In this document: one piece after another, positions 9,972 to 22,847 of the stretch
Numbering within the stretch: position 1 is the stretch's first letter
Layout: the number at the start of each line of letters is the position of its first letter
Assembly (NCBI GenBank): GCA_001414485.1
Contig: LLEY01000046.1
Span: 352,306-416,305 of the forward strand
DNA from: Calycina herbarum
Lineage: Eukaryota > Ascomycota > Leotiomycetes > Helotiales > Pezizellaceae
Length of the DNA: 64,000 nt
Direction: 5' to 3'
Made by a program: the position numbers and the translations under genes
Notes under the pieces: generated by a model
What the model saw: the letters and a program-made list of their open reading frames with translations, nothing else
Database searches by the model: none
Told to the model about the DNA's origin: nothing

Positions 9972-12579
9972 ATGGGTATCCAGAAGAAGCACGGCAAGGG
10001 TCGTCTCGATAAATGGTATAAATTGGCCAAGGAGAAGGGATACAGAGCCAGAGCCGCCTTCAAATTGATTCAGCTGAACAAGAAGTATGGCTTTCTGGAA
10101 AAGACCAAAGTCCTGCTGGATCTCTGTGCTGCTCCTGGAGTAAGTTAATCTGCGATTCAAATAGAGTACCACCTAACTTTGCTACAGTCATGGTGTCAAG
10201 TTGCAGCAGAGGTCATGCCTCCCAGCAGTCTCATCGTCGGTGTCGATTTATCCCCAATCAAAGCAATCCCACGAGTTATTACCTTCCAAAGCGATATCAC
10301 CACAGACAAATGCAGGGCCACGATTCGACAACACTTGAAAACTTGGAAGGCGGATACAGTTCTTCACGATGGAGCTCCCAATGTTGGTACAGCTTGGGTA
10401 CAGGATTCTTTCAACCAAGCAGAATTGGCCTTACAGGCTATGAAGCTGGCTACAGAGTTTCTCGTGGAGGGAGGAACTTTCGTCACCAAGGTTTTCAGAT
10501 CCAAGGATTACAATAGTTTGCTGTGGGTTTTCAACCAGCTCTTCACGAAAGTCGAAGCTACCAAACCTCCATCTTCGAGAAACGTTTCTGCCGAAATTTT
10601 CGTCGTCTGCCAGGGATTCAAGGCCCCAAAGAGAATTGATCCAAAATTCTTGGACCCGCGATCAGTCTTCGCCGAATTGTCGGATCCTACGCCAAACAAT
10701 GAAGCCAAAGTTTTCAACCCAGAAATCAAGAAGAGGAAGAGAGATGGTTATGAGGATGGAAACATGACCCAATACCGGGAGGTTGCTGCTAGCGAATTTA
10801 TTCAAACCACGGATCCTATCGCCATTCTTGGAAGTCTGAACAAACTTACTTTCGAACAACCACCAAATGGGGATGTCGCTTTGGCTGCTCTCGACAAATT
10901 ACCAGAGACCACACAGGAAATCAGGGATTGCTGCGCTGACTTGAGGGTTCTGGGAAGGAAGGAATTCAGAAATCTGTTGAAATGGAGATTGAAGGTGCGC
11001 GAGATATTTGGCTTTGCAACAAAAAAGACTGCCAAACCCGCAGAAGAAGAGGTGGCCGAGGTGGAAGAAATGGACGAGGAGTTGAAAATACAAGAAAGAC
11101 TCCAGGAATTAACCGATAGAGAGAAGGGTCGAAGGAAGCGAGAGAGGAGGAAGGAGAATGAAAAGAAACAGAAAGAAATCATCCGAATGCAACTTCACAT
11201 GGTTGCGCCAACAGAAATTGGTCTCGAACAATCTGGTCCAAATGGAGATAATTCCATGTTCGGTCTCAAGGCAGTTGACAAAACTGGTTCTGTAGACAAG
11301 ATCGCCAAAGGAAAGATGGTTATTCTCAAAGAATCTGATTCTCGGCCAGACCATGATAGTGGGTTTGGATCGGAAGAGACGGACGAGGAGAGTGACGAAG
11401 AACAAGACAAATTAGACCGAGAGCTGGATTCCATGTACGACCAATATCAAGACCGAAAAGCTAGTTCCGACGCGAAGTTCCGAGCGAAAAAGGCGAGAAA
11501 GGAGCATGAAGATGGTGATTGGGAGGGATTTTCTGCGGACAATCAGGGTAGCGATGATGACGATGAACTGGAAGGAGATAGCAGCGATGAATCGTCCGAT
11601 GATGAAACAGAATCAAAACGCCCTCTATTAACTGATTTGGAAATTGCCGAGAAGAAATCTGGCGGTCTCTCTCGAAGAGCTGCACAATTCTTCGACCAAG
11701 ATATATTCAAGGATATTGGAGGTATACCCGAGGAAGAACCAGAATCTGAATTGGAAGAAGGGGAAGAGGAGATTGCCGCTGATTTGGATGCTCTCGACGT
11801 GGTCATGCAAGAGGCACAAGAGGCAGCTGGCATCGAGCCTGACTCTGATTCCGATATGCCAGATGAGGTGGACGAAGGAGAATCATCAGAAGACGAGGAT
11901 GGCTTTGAGATTGTAAAAAATTCTTCAAAAGACAATCCTTGGGAAGATGAACCTCGGAAGGATGGTAGACTTGGTATGTTAATTTCAGTCTCTCATTATC
12001 GCTCGCTACTAACACTTGCATCTAGACATCGACATCATCACAGCTGAAGCTATGACTCTCGCCCAGGCCATCGCCTCGGGAAAGAAGACAACAGCCGATA
12101 TAATTGACGAGAATTTCACAAAACATACCCTCAAAGACCGTGATGGTCTTCCCGAATGGTTCCTCGACGACGAAGGACGCCATGATAAACCACATCGACC
12201 CATCACCGCCGCCGGTGCCGCAGCCATTAAAGAAAAACTTCGCGCCCTCAACGCTCGTCCTATCAAGAAGGTCCGAGAAGCCAAGGACAGAAAGAAGTTC
12301 CACGCCGCTCAGCGACTCGAGAAACTCCGCAAGAAGTCAGCCTTGCTGCAGGATGAAGAGGGAATGACGGAGAAGGAGAAGGCTAGCAGTATCATGAAAT
12401 TGATGAGTAAGGCTGGGAAGAAGAAGCCTAAGCAACAGGTCAAGGTTGTGGTTGCGAGAGGTGGAAATAGGGGTATTGCTGGACGACCGAGGGGTGTTAA
12501 GGGGAAGTATAAGATTGTGGATGCGAGATTGAAGAAGGATGTTAGGGGTGAGAAGAGAGCGGCTAAGAAGAGGAAGTGA
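9972..12579 (+). CDS. SPB1: Spb1, 27S pre-rRNA 2'-O-ribose methyltransferase
   Basis: Three exons, 9972-10139, 10188-11973 and 12026-12579, giving 835 residues (yeast Spb1 is 841). Introns are 48 and 52 bases. The N-terminus is an FtsJ/RrmJ methyltransferase: the SAM-binding [15 protein letters not shown] spans the first splice junction, and the K-D-K-E catalytic set is visible in [33 protein letters not shown] and the Glu of SAEIFVVC. The middle is acidic and charged with coiled-coil stretches ([20 protein letters not shown]). The C-terminal Spb1 domain ([32 protein letters not shown]) ends in a Lys/Arg-rich tail. Spb1 acts in the nucleolus on the large-subunit rRNA precursor. The start has a good context (GCAGCCATGG) and begins with the family sequence [22 protein letters not shown]. 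Confidence 0.97.
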
Positions 12580-13880
12580 GGTTGTGCTCATTAGAATTTG
12601 TAAGTGGTAATGAAATTTTGATAGCAATCTGAAGCTCTTCTATTTTGCAGTGTTTTGGTGCTCTCGGATGACGAACTCTCATATTTTCGTTGGTAGGCAA
12701 TTTTTCCTTGGAAAAACAACTCCTGGAATATGAGTGCACAGATACTATCTTCTTGATTATTACTAGTATTTCTTTGGGAAGTATTTGGAAGCTCTGGAGG
12801 GGAAATTTGTAATGACGCCGTGGCGCGATCGCTGGCTCGAAGCGGATAAGCTTAATTGTTTCGGATGTGAGCTTGTCCGTCTGAATTCGCCCCCTTCTTA
12901 AACATCAACACCCTTTTGGGGAATCAAGTCGAGCAAACACCTATTTCGGCCAGATTTATGATTTTCACGACGCCACTATTTGTCTTCGGGATGTTTTACG
13001 GGTCATTTTGATATAAGTTCCCCAGCTACCGCGTGCATGTCTCTTCGGGAGCAAGTATCTCCGCTGTTGCCTCTTTGTTTTTCTGGGGTGGAGTTTTGGT
13101 TGGAGCCGTCATTCATATCCAGATGCAGGATGTTCCATTGCACTTGCCTCCCCTCTACTTGACCATGACAACAACAATTCTGGATGGAAAACAAACAACA
13201 TGCAAACATCCAGACCGTATCACGACCTGTGGGGATCAATTAATCACTTGACAACGGGAGTTCACGAACCTCCCCAATTTTAAAATGCAGTCCGTGATTC
13301 CACAACGCCTTTTGGGATGGAAGCTCTACCTTGGCTAGTGCCAGGTAGCTGTCAAAATGCGGCTCAAAGGAAATCTTCTTTTGTGTGGAGGTGTCGGCAA
13401 GCTTGCCACTACTAATTCGGCCATCTGACGAGCCGGTCAGGAACATAGCTGACTTGATCGTCAACATCAAGCCCTGTGTAGCTCACCTGGGTAAGCTTCA
13501 TAGATGGAGTGGGCTAGATGACATTCGTATCGCTGGGCGCAGCGTTGAGAACATCGATTTGAGTCGCGGGGTATTGACCCATCGCGGCTTCCTCCATTCC
13601 GAGCGAGAACAAGTGTGGAACCTGGAAGAGTTTTGACGATGCCCAATCTTTATTCTCCAAGATGAGGAAGGCATGACTTGGGTTTTGTGCTGTCATCGCT
13701 CCTTCCTCATAACACTTGCCTTCGAGTGTCCAGGTATATAGGTAGCTTTCCTCTTCCTCAACTTCTTTCTTCTCACAATCAACCGCATCTTGGCTTCTAC
13801 ACATTTGCTTCCATACAAATTTTGACTCACTGCTCTTGGCTGTTCATTCACTTGGAATATCATTTTATCAACCATCCAAA
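12580..13880. other. Intergenic region, SPB1 3' side and promoter of the ferritin-like gene
   Basis: No gene recognised in about 1.3 kb. Short open frames at 12980-13250 and 13385-13804 overlap on opposite strands, have no splice partners and resemble no family. The last few hundred bases are probably the promoter and leader of the gene at 13881. Confidence 0.5.
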
Positions 13881-15010
13881 ATGCGTTTCTCAACCTCCGC
13901 TACATTGGCTTTGGCCACTCTCGCAGCTGCTCGTCCACAAATTGTCAAGAAGCAGGCACCGATGAATATTGATCCCGCGATCTTGCAGTATGCATTGACT
14001 GTCAGTAACTCTTCCTTGCCTCAAGCACAACATACACTGACAGGAAACAGCTTGAACATCTCGAGAATGCCTTTTACAAGAGAGCTCTCTCCTTGTGGGA
14101 CCAGAAGTCCTTCACCGACGCCGGCTTCTCGCCTGCATTCTACGATCAATTGAAGTATATTGCACACGACGAGGAGGGACATGTTGTTTACCTCGCAGCT
14201 GGTACGCCTCGTTTGAATTCCCAGTCCTTTTTTTCCGAGCTAACTTCTTGCAGGTCTCAAGGCTGCCGGTGCTATGCCAGTCGAAGCTTGTACCTACAAT
14301 TTCCCCATGACGGATCCAAAGTCTTTCGTCAAGCTCGCATCAGTGGTTGAGGGTCTAGGTGTCAGTGCATATCTCGGAGCAGCAGCAGACATCACTTCCA
14401 AGGCATACTTGACGGCAGCAGGTAGCATCTTGGTTACCGAAGCTCTTCATGTAAGCTCCCCTCCCAGAGTATTGTCTCAATTGCTAATACCTTCTCAGCA
14501 ATCTGCCACTCGTGGTGCCAGTGGCGAAATCCCAATGGCAAATGTTTTCGGCACTCCTCTCGGTCTCAACGCCGTATACACCATCGCCAGCCAATTCATC
14601 GCAGAATGCCCATCAACCAACGTTGCACTTCCCGTCATGGCCTACGAGGATCTTGCCACCGTTACTGCTGGACCGACCGCAACAAACGCAATTGTTGATC
14701 TTCTACCAGGCGTGATGCCCAATGGTACTTATTACACCACCTTCGTATCTGGACTTGACATCATCCCAACCACGCCTTTGGGTGTTCGTGATGGTATGGT
14801 TCAAGCCACCATCCCTGCCGCTGTTCAGGGCCAGAGCTATGTCTTCTTGACCAAAGACAATTCTGGCAATTTGACGGACTCAAATATCATTGCTGGTATG
14901 TTGCAACTCCTTCCCCCTTCACATTGAAACGATACTAATTGCCTGCAGGTCCTGCCATCCTCGAGGTCACACCTGATTCGCCAACCTTCAACCTCACTAT
15001 AACCAGATAA
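13881..15010 (+). CDS. Secreted ferritin-like (Rds1-type) protein
   Basis: Five exons: 13881-14000, 14051-14201, 14254-14450, 14499-14895 and 14949-15010, giving 308 residues. Four introns of 48-53 bases have good GT/AG ends. The N-terminus is a short signal peptide (MRFSTSATLALATLAAARP). The body fits the ferritin-like family typified by fission yeast Rds1: helix 1 with NAFYKRALSLWD, then HDEEGHVVYLAAGLKAAGA with possible metal-ligand Glu/His, then AYLGAAADITSKAYLTAAGSILVTEALH. The C-terminal half is a beta-rich domain ending in ILEVTPDSPTFNLTITR. Fungal members are stress-regulated, often extracellular or wall-associated proteins of unknown activity; metal binding is not shown here. The start context (CCAAAATGCG) is good. 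Confidence 0.85.
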
Positions 15011-15837
15011 ACAAACGATACGAAAATTAATAATCTTCGGATATTTTTTTTTGGGAAGAACGGAATATCACGTCTCTCATGAAAAACAAAAAATAATCGC
15101 TGCTGTGTGGGATTTTGGAACCTTTTGGACGATAATGGTCTTTTGTTTTTTGGAAGAGATATTGTTGAGTGTTTGTTTGTGTCTGATTAATAGATTGATA
15201 CCTAATTGTAATTAATTAATTTGATGATGTCGAAAGATTCAGGGTTGGGGTTTGAGAAGTGAAGAGTACGAATTGTGAAGTGATTTCATCACCTTTCGGT
15301 GTTTACTTTGAAGTGATTCAATCCATTTGGATTGGATAGGAGAAAGATTTCTTCTCGAAAGGTTGAGAGGAAGAGAGGGATGTTCAACTCAGATATTCTT
15401 TTTGTGGATTGCTCACTTGTCGAATCAGTGCTTTTTATTTGGAGAGTCAATTATGCCACGAGCACAGTTTTACAAGAGTTTGCAAGTGGAGTAGGAGAAG
15501 TATATATTTTGGTGCCTACGAGCTCGTGAAACTATTTTCGCATTTCGTGAAGATTAATTACCAGCTTCCGACCAGCAGATGATTCTCAGGAAAATGAATG
15601 CTATTTAGGGCGTCCCGGATACACCAAAAAGGGTTAAATCGACTAAATCGCAAAGTGTCACTTTAAATAGGTAGATAATAGAATAATTTTCAAGTAAAAT
15701 TCTCTCCCCTCGCTCTCTCTCTTACTATCTGCGTAAAGGGATAGTAGAAATCACGTGTGGTGGGTTCTTCGTATGCACGCGCAACGCACCCACTGTCGCT
15801 CCCTCTCTTATTTATCTAGAAACAATACTAGAAACGA

Positions 15838-15893
15838 TGAGACAGCGAAGAGGCGAGGGAGAGAGGGAGAGAGGGAGAGAGAGGAAGACGGGA
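15838..15893 (+). repeat. Purine-rich (GAGAGG) microsatellite
   Basis: A run of GAGAGGGAGAGAGGGAG type with no coding frame. It lies downstream of the ferritin-like gene. Confidence 0.6.
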
Positions 15894-16002
15894 GGGATTG
15901 GGGAACGTGATTGTCTACCACTTTTTACTGCGATTGGGATGCTGTAATATTAAACTCCCAGCTTGACTGATAGAACTTACGAGAGTAAAGGTACCGCGAT
16001 GA

Positions 16003-16084
16003 AGAAAAGAAAAAAGAGCAAAAGAGCAAAAGAGCAAAAAGCAAAAAAGCAAGCAAAGCTAAAAATAAAAAAAATAAAAAATAA
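16003..16084 (+). repeat. A-rich tandem tract (AAAAGAGC units)
   Basis: Repeats of AAAAGAGC and AAAAAGC decay into (AAAAAT)n. A low-complexity tract without coding meaning. Confidence 0.6.
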
Positions 16085-16787
16085 CAACCCGAATGCGTAA
16101 TGCAAGAGCAACTCGACGCCCAGCGTAAAATCACCCTCATTCAACAAACTCCTTTCCACCTCCGCTACTTAATAGCTGATTTTTTTGTTTCACATATACT
16201 TGTTTGTTTCTAAGTACTTTCTTGGGAGTGGGTCAGTGGGGTGGGTCAGTGGGCCGAGGATGTGCCGCTGCCAATAAATTATTCATACAGCTTTCTGCAA
16301 AACAGTCACATTCTCGGTGGAATTTGTGGTTTCTGCTGTTTTCGTGTCCTTGGTAATTTACAAATGAATAATATAAGCTTGGCCTTTCGCTGGAGACCCT
16401 GGGATATGTAGAAATCCAGACATTAGAAACAGCAAAGAGTAAGTTTGCAAGGAAACCGGAGTATGCCAAAGCAAAATATCTTCGTGTACATTACCAAATT
16501 TGAGGATACCTTCTTCACTGGTTCCTCAGATCAAAACACGACCAAGGAACTTTTTATCATGTGTGCAGCTTACAACTGCTACTCCGAGGTTTGTTGCCAA
16601 GGAAGGGAAATTACTTGATCATGGATACTCATGGGTTCCAAAGGATGAACAAGTTCTGGTTGTCAAACACTCTCTCTTTCAAACTCCTTCCAGGGGGTTC
16701 TGGTTACGATTCCGCAAAAACAGAAACACAAACATAACAGCTCAATACAACAGTGTCTAAACTTATTACGCCATGTAATTTCAAGTT

Positions 16788-16813
16788 TCGACAGTGATTA
16801 CTTTTTCGACCAT
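16788..16813 (+). repeat. Paired TCGACAGT motif, copy 2
   Basis: TCGACAGT at 16788-16795 and TCGACCAT at 16806-16813, 18 bases apart. Confidence 0.55.
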
Positions 16814-17468
16814 GGAAAGTTCAGACAATAGGTGGAAAGAAAGGAAGGTTTGAATATTTTGGGCTACGGAGATTTTGAGATGACTTTGGACAGGTGAAGA
16901 GGTATGATTATGCTTTTGGATACGAACTACTGTCTATGTGGACCAGACTGAGAAGAGCTGGTGGCAAATATCCCAGATGATATTTGGGTTCTACCAGAAT
17001 GCTGTCTTTTTATAAAGTTATTTGGTTGATTGGAAACTGGGAGGCGTAGGAGGAGTGATCGGTATTCTTCCGCATCCTCCTACCTGATTTTACGAAATGG
17101 TCTAGGAAAACAGATGTGATTGTTTAGAAGTGGTTGGGCAAATCAGAACCTAAGTTTCAAATCTTCGGTGTTAAAGGATTTGAAGATAGTAGCTGCAAGC
17201 TGGCTACTCAGTGTTTGTCTCCCTTGCAGAGGGTTTTGAGGTGGGGTAGAGAGGAGGGAGTATATATTATTAGATTGTTCTTTCCGCAGAACATCAGCAA
17301 TAAAAACGACTCAACTGTTTACTATTTTGTCGTGGGCTTCAGTGGCCTCTCCCTTACCAAGCGTCAATATTGACGATCTTTTCGTCTCTGGATAGAGCAC
17401 TTATTACGACGGCGGTATTTGAGCTCCTTATATCTACTCTGGCCATCTTCTATATGTATCTTGGTATC

Positions 17469-17494
17469 TCGACAGTAAGATATTTTTCGACGGT
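17469..17494 (+). repeat. Paired TCGACAGT motif, copy 3
   Basis: TCGACAGT at 17469-17476 and TCGACGGT at 17487-17494, 18 bases apart. Confidence 0.6.
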
Positions 17495-18217
17495 AGGAAA
17501 GGTCCAGTTTCAGAAACTAAAACATGGGTAGTAGGGAAATTCCGACCCTTATTTTAGACTTTGTTTTTGCTCAGCTTTGTTTAGTGACAGCTATGTAAAA
17601 GATGACAATAGTACTTGCCATAATTCTCCTTCTCCTATGCATAAAGAGCAGTTGTATCGCCTTCTTTGCATTCGCAGCGAAACTTCCACAGCCCAAAAGT
17701 TCTGGCAGATCCCCCTTTAGCAAAAGCTAGTAGATAGATAGAAAAAGGCTAGCGAAATTCTAGCTCTATCTTATATATTAGCTAAAAGAACTCTTACGGG
17801 AGTGAGACGTGATTCAAAAGAATTAAACATGAACACAGCATTCAAAAGAATACTACTAATAAATACTCCAGGCGGGGATATAAGGTTATCTAGGTGAACT
17901 TGGTACTTTTCAATTCACTGGAGAATCAAAGTAATCTACTGTGATTCACCTTGTTTCTAAGCGAGGGGGATTGAGCACGGAAGAAAGCGAGTCTGAAAAC
18001 AGGAGAGGTGTATACTTCATGGTTTGAGCTAGCAGCGATGGCGAACCAGTGCCTCAGCTCCTATCTGCCTTGCATCAGAATCGTGCTTGTTTGATCAGTA
18101 TTCACGTTGAGAGTTAGCTCATGCTGAAAATAAGTCGAAGGAGAAATTTTCGGCTTCTTTTCCGTGGAGCTTTCGCCTTTGGAGTTAGTTAGATATTGTG
18201 CACAATTCTTTTGGGTC

Positions 18218-18243
18218 TCGACAGTGAGTGTTCTTTCGACGGC
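18218..18243 (+). repeat. Paired TCGACAGT motif, copy 4
   Basis: TCGACAGT at 18218-18225 and TCGACGGC at 18236-18243, 18 bases apart. Confidence 0.6.
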
Positions 18244-18751
18244 GGGAATGTTTAGAACAGGAGAAAGAGCAGATTTTAGAAAGAAAGAAAAAGGGCTTAG
18301 AAGCGTGGGAGATTATTGGTTCACATTTTCGACCATGGTGAAAGTTTTCTTCAGGTTATTCTCTCAAATCTAGCCAGCATAAGATAGTAAAAACATTAGC
18401 CGCTGGTGGTGTGTCTATACGTTGGGTTGGTTAGAGTGTAGAATCTCGGTTGCTTGACATTTATATAGCTATGCCTTAGTTCATTTGGTAAACAGATCTT
18501 CCGCATTTAGTACCTTTCCCTGGAATCAGTTCACGAGTGAACTAAAGTAGAGTATATATAAGGGAACACATCCGGAACACGGACATAAACTACTAGAGAA
18601 CAGTTTCTTACCATTCTACCACGTTAAGTATGCCTAAAATTGAAATCCCTATTGTAGGTTTCCCCTTTCAACCTTTGCTGTCTTTTGTTCTTTAGTTCAC
18701 TAGGACGATTTTCTTCCTGTTCTTGTTCTTTTCTTGAAAGGTGCTTCTTTT

Positions 18752-18777
18752 TCGACAGTGGTTCAGAGTTCGACAGT
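18752..18777 (+). repeat. Paired TCGACAGT motif, copy 5
   Basis: TCGACAGT at 18752-18759 and again at 18770-18777, 18 bases apart. Both halves are perfect, as in copy 1. Confidence 0.6.
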
Positions 18778-20494
18778 GATTGGCCATTCGAGCTTCAATA
18801 TTTCGGATTTCGACTCTCTTGTTGTTATTGGGTAGTTAGGTGGTATTCTCTAACAGCCTTCACAGCGTTAGCAAGTGAAGTTTCATCATCCTCCCTATAA
18901 CTGGGTTTGCATAGGCCTCCGCATTTCCTATATTGGAACTCTCACCATTGACAGCCCTCCCGTTCATCATTATTTGCCCTTATTTTAACATTATTCTACC
19001 ATACTCTCTCTAGGTGAAGTCACTCATCCGTAGTTAAGGCGAGAGAAAAAACTGGTTATCGTAAATTCTTTCTCTTGACGTGAGAATTGGTATACTTTAT
19101 TCACCAATTAGGCAATTGACCAACCACGTTGCTACTTTGTAGTATCAAGCCGTGAGTCTAGTAAGTTAAGCTATCAAATCCTATTTATTAAGAGTATTTA
19201 GTTTAATCAAATTAATTAAACATAGTGTTACAAGTTCTAAGAGTATGAAGTATTAGATACTTATCCGAGTAAGATTTATTTTATATAGATATTATAGACA
19301 GTTTAGAAGACTTAAGTTATTTCAACAAAGTATAGAGGTTACTTACAGCGAATTTAGAGTATGTCTAGACAGAACTAAATAGTAAACTGTAGGGTAAAAA
19401 TGATTCTTGGGTTGGGACGAAAGCTTTCTCATTCCAACTCGCAAGTGTTAGATGTGAGAAGCAAAGGAGTTTAAGTATGTGGTCGCCGAGATATGAAGAG
19501 TGAAAAATAAGATGTTGCAGTTTGATACATCCAATACAGAGAAAGCCGAAAGAATAGTAAGGACGAAAGTCTCCTGTCAAACAGACTTTCAGAGACAGAT
19601 GAAAAGGCCACGAAAGTCCTCAAGACCACATTCCAGTCAAGGAGGCCCTAAATTATTATAAATTATTAGAAACAAGAAAGAATCAACCACCCTAACACCA
19701 TGAAGTCTGCTAGCTGTGTCTGAGGTAGGATGTTCCTGGGATACTACATATCCCTGGGTCTCCAGCGAAAAGGCCAAGCTCAAATCTTTAATTTGTAAAA
19801 TGAAAAACACGAAAGAAGAAGAAACGACAAATTCCATCGAAACCGTAACTGAAATCTATTACGTTTACGGTCGAGAAATAATATCTTACTGTTGAATGGC
19901 CATGAAAGTCTTGGCAGAACTTTCGCAGAAAGCCAAACTGAGAGAAGGATTATTTTGCGTGGTTTACGTACCTTGCTCTTGGACGAGCCTGGCTCAAAGC
20001 TGCCACATCATGGATCACGCTCTCCGAATCGTTGTGGGAGAAGTTTCTGTTGAAGATGTAGATATGAAGCGATGAATCGGAGGTACAGACAGTACAATGC
20101 TTAGTCATAGGTTTTATTTAGCGCGTCTAGATCAAGGCGGGGATCTGTACAAGGGGGGAACAGGCGCTCAACACTTCCCATCCATCCATCACATCATATT
20201 TTATTTCTGCCAGTAGCAGGTGGCAGAATCTGGCGACTACGTAACTCGGTGCGCGCTATGCCGTCACAGGAACGAGATGCCTCAGCTTTCCAACAATAAC
20301 CACTCGTGAATACTCTCACACCCTTCTGCGACCCAAAAACCTCGAGCTGTGCAGGTGGGTTGAAGCCTAGAAGCGCATTCCGAACTCCTACACTTTCCGG
20401 TGGCTCCGCTATCCCGCCCGGCCGAGCTTCCTACAGAAGAATCAGATTTTCCAAGAGACACTTCCCATAGCAATTGGGAAGCAAAGCCTTCAAA

Positions 20495-22847
20495 ATGCCG
20501 CCCAAGGAGGATCAAGTGCATGAGCACATGCCCCAGAAGAATAAGCACAAGGAGAAATATCCCATGACAAACTGGATATACGATGTATTCCTCTGGACCT
20601 TCTCTATCTTGGTGGATCTCTTCTTCCGAGAGGTTCATCCTCGTGGTTCATGGAAAGTGCCACGAACAGGCCCTCTGATATTTGTAGCGGCCCCTCATGC
20701 GAACCAGGTACGTCGAAACCCCCCAAATGTTCGAATATGCCGCTAACACAATTGTCTAGTTTGTTGATCCTCTCATTCTCATGCGCACACTTCGAACAGA
20801 ATGCCACCGACGGGCAGCTTTCCTCATCGCTGCGAAATCCATGAATAGATGGCTGATTGGATGGTTCGCTCGAAAAGTTGGCGCAGTGCCTGTTGGACGA
20901 GCCCTCGATATGGTAAAACCAGGAACAGGAACAATATACCTCCCGGATCCGATTGAAGACCCCCTCCTCGTTCGAGGCATTGGCACAAAGTTTGAGAGCA
21001 AGGAAATTCAAATCGGTGGGCTACTGGTCTTGCCGAGTGTCAATGGAACTGCTGCCAACGCCGAAATCGCTGAAGTTATAAGTGCCGAGGAAATCCGACT
21101 AAAGAAGCCTTTCAAAGGCGCAGCTGCCATGATACAACTCACTGGGAGAGAAGATGTGGACGATAATGGGAAATTTAAAGACCAGGTCACCAAAGGAACA
21201 ACGCAAGGATTTCAAGGCATAAAATACAAAACCGCCCCGAAAGTTGATCAGACAGAAGTCTATGATGCTGTCTTTGATCGTCTCAGTGCAGATGGTGCAG
21301 TTGGAATCTTCCCCGAAGGTGGCAGTCACGACAGAACCGAATTACTTCCTCTGAAAGCTGGTGTGGCCATTATGGCGTTGGGTGCTTTGGCAGCTAACCC
21401 GAACAGCGGGTTGAAAATCGTTCCTTGTGGCATGAACTATTTCCATGCCCACAAGTTCCGATCTCGAGCCGTTATAGAGTTTGGAAACCCAGTTGAAGTT
21501 CCTAAAGAACTTGTTGATCTTTACAGAAGCGGGGAGCGGAGAGAAGCCGTGAGTCAGTTGCTGGACACGGTTTATCAAGCTCTTGTTGCAGTCACTGTCA
21601 CTAGTCCAGACTATGATACCCTCATGCTTATCCAAGCAGCCCGTCGTCTCTACAATCCCACTGGAAAGAAGCTTCCTCTCCCAATGGTCGTGGAGCTGAA
21701 TCGAAGACTTGTCAAAGGATACACACATTATAAAGACGATCCCAGAATCGTGTCTTTGAAGAAGTCAGTGGTTTCCTACAACAAGCAATTACGGTATATG
21801 AATATTCGAGACCATCAGGTCGAATATGCGAAGTTCTCAATTCCAAAAGCTGTCTTTTTGTTGTTCTATAGATTGGGCAAAATCTCAGTTTTGTCTATCG
21901 GCGTGCTTCCTGGTCTGGTCCTCTTCGGCCCCGTTTTCGTTGCTTCTAAGATTATCAGTATCAAGAAATCCCGAGAGGCACTCGCTGCTTCGACTGTCAA
22001 ACTCCAAGGTCGTGATGTTATGGCAACTTGGAAGTTGTTGGTAGCACTTGCGTTTGCGCCAATCTTGTACAACTTCTACACGATCCTCCTTACATATTGG
22101 ACCTACCGCAACAGAATCCAAGGGTACGTTCCAGATTATGTACCATTATGGGCGATTTGGGTCTTTGGATATGTTATATTCCCAGCAATTACCTTTGCCG
22201 CCCTTCGTTTCGGAGAGGTAGGCATGGATATCCTCAAATCTTTACGCCCACTCATCCTCTCACTCAACCCAACTTCAAGCAATACCATCTACAAGCTTCG
22301 CGCTCGGAGGGAGGAGCTTAGCGCAGAAGTAACTGATGTCATTAACACCTTGGGGCCCGAAATGTTTCCTGATTTCGATTCTGCTAGAATTGTTGCGGAT
22401 CCATTCAGGAATGGAGCCATGCCAGCATCACCCACAAGTTCGAGGTCTAACCGAAGAGGCAGTGAACAATCTGGAGTTTCTGGAACGTCAACTCCACCCA
22501 GCTTCGAGAAATTTGGAGATGGAGCAAGCAATAGCAATGGGCATTTGCCAAGGAACGAGTCGTTTAAGAATCTCGGGAACATTGCCCTCTTTGCCACACG
22601 GCCACCTTCAAGGAACCGCAGCCATAGCAGTAGTAGCGGAGGCGCGGCAGGTTCGGCATCGTTCCCGTTGCAAGCTTTTAGCACATTGGACTCGAAGGGA
22701 AGCTTCCATGAGGTGAGCCAGAAGATTAGAGGAGCTATGAGGGAAAGGGGACAATTGAGGCGAAGGCAGAGTGAGGTGGCCAGAGAAGAAGAGGAAGTGG
22801 AGGATGATGAAAGTGATAGTGATGTTGAAGTGAGGAAGAAGATTTGA
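20495..22847 (+). CDS. Glycerol-3-phosphate / dihydroxyacetone-phosphate acyltransferase (Sct1/Gpt2 type)
   Basis: Two exons, 20495-20707 and 20760-22847 (52-base intron), giving 766 residues; yeast Sct1 and Gpt2 are about 750. The first step of glycerolipid synthesis: acylation of glycerol-3-phosphate at sn-1 in the ER membrane. Seen in order: a membrane segment near residues 28-47 (WIYDVFLWTFSILVDLFF); the catalytic block FVAAPHANQFVDP, joined exactly across the intron; GIFPEGGSHDRTELLPLKAG, the glycerol-phosphate-binding block; and IVPCGMNYFHAHKFRSRAVIEFG. Three more membrane segments follow in the second half, then a Ser-rich cytosolic tail (SRSNRRGSEQSGVSG, SRNRSHSSSS) that resembles the phosphorylated tail of the yeast enzymes. 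The two yeast paralogues cannot be told apart from this sequence alone. The start codon lies in AAAATGCC with no better upstream ATG. Confidence 0.93.

Larger units (their letters stand above)
15011..20494. other. 5.5 kb region without recognisable genes
   Basis: No open frame longer than about 90 codons and no recognisable protein fragment on either strand. Contents: a purine-rich tract at 15838-15893, an A-rich tract at 16003-16084, and four copies of the paired TCGACAGT motif (16788, 17469, 18218, 18752) plus a half copy with TCGACCATGG at 18329 that resembles 16806. 19150-19350 is strongly AT-rich and may be an old degraded repeat. The last 300 bases are the promoter and leader of the acyltransferase gene. 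Confidence 0.5.
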
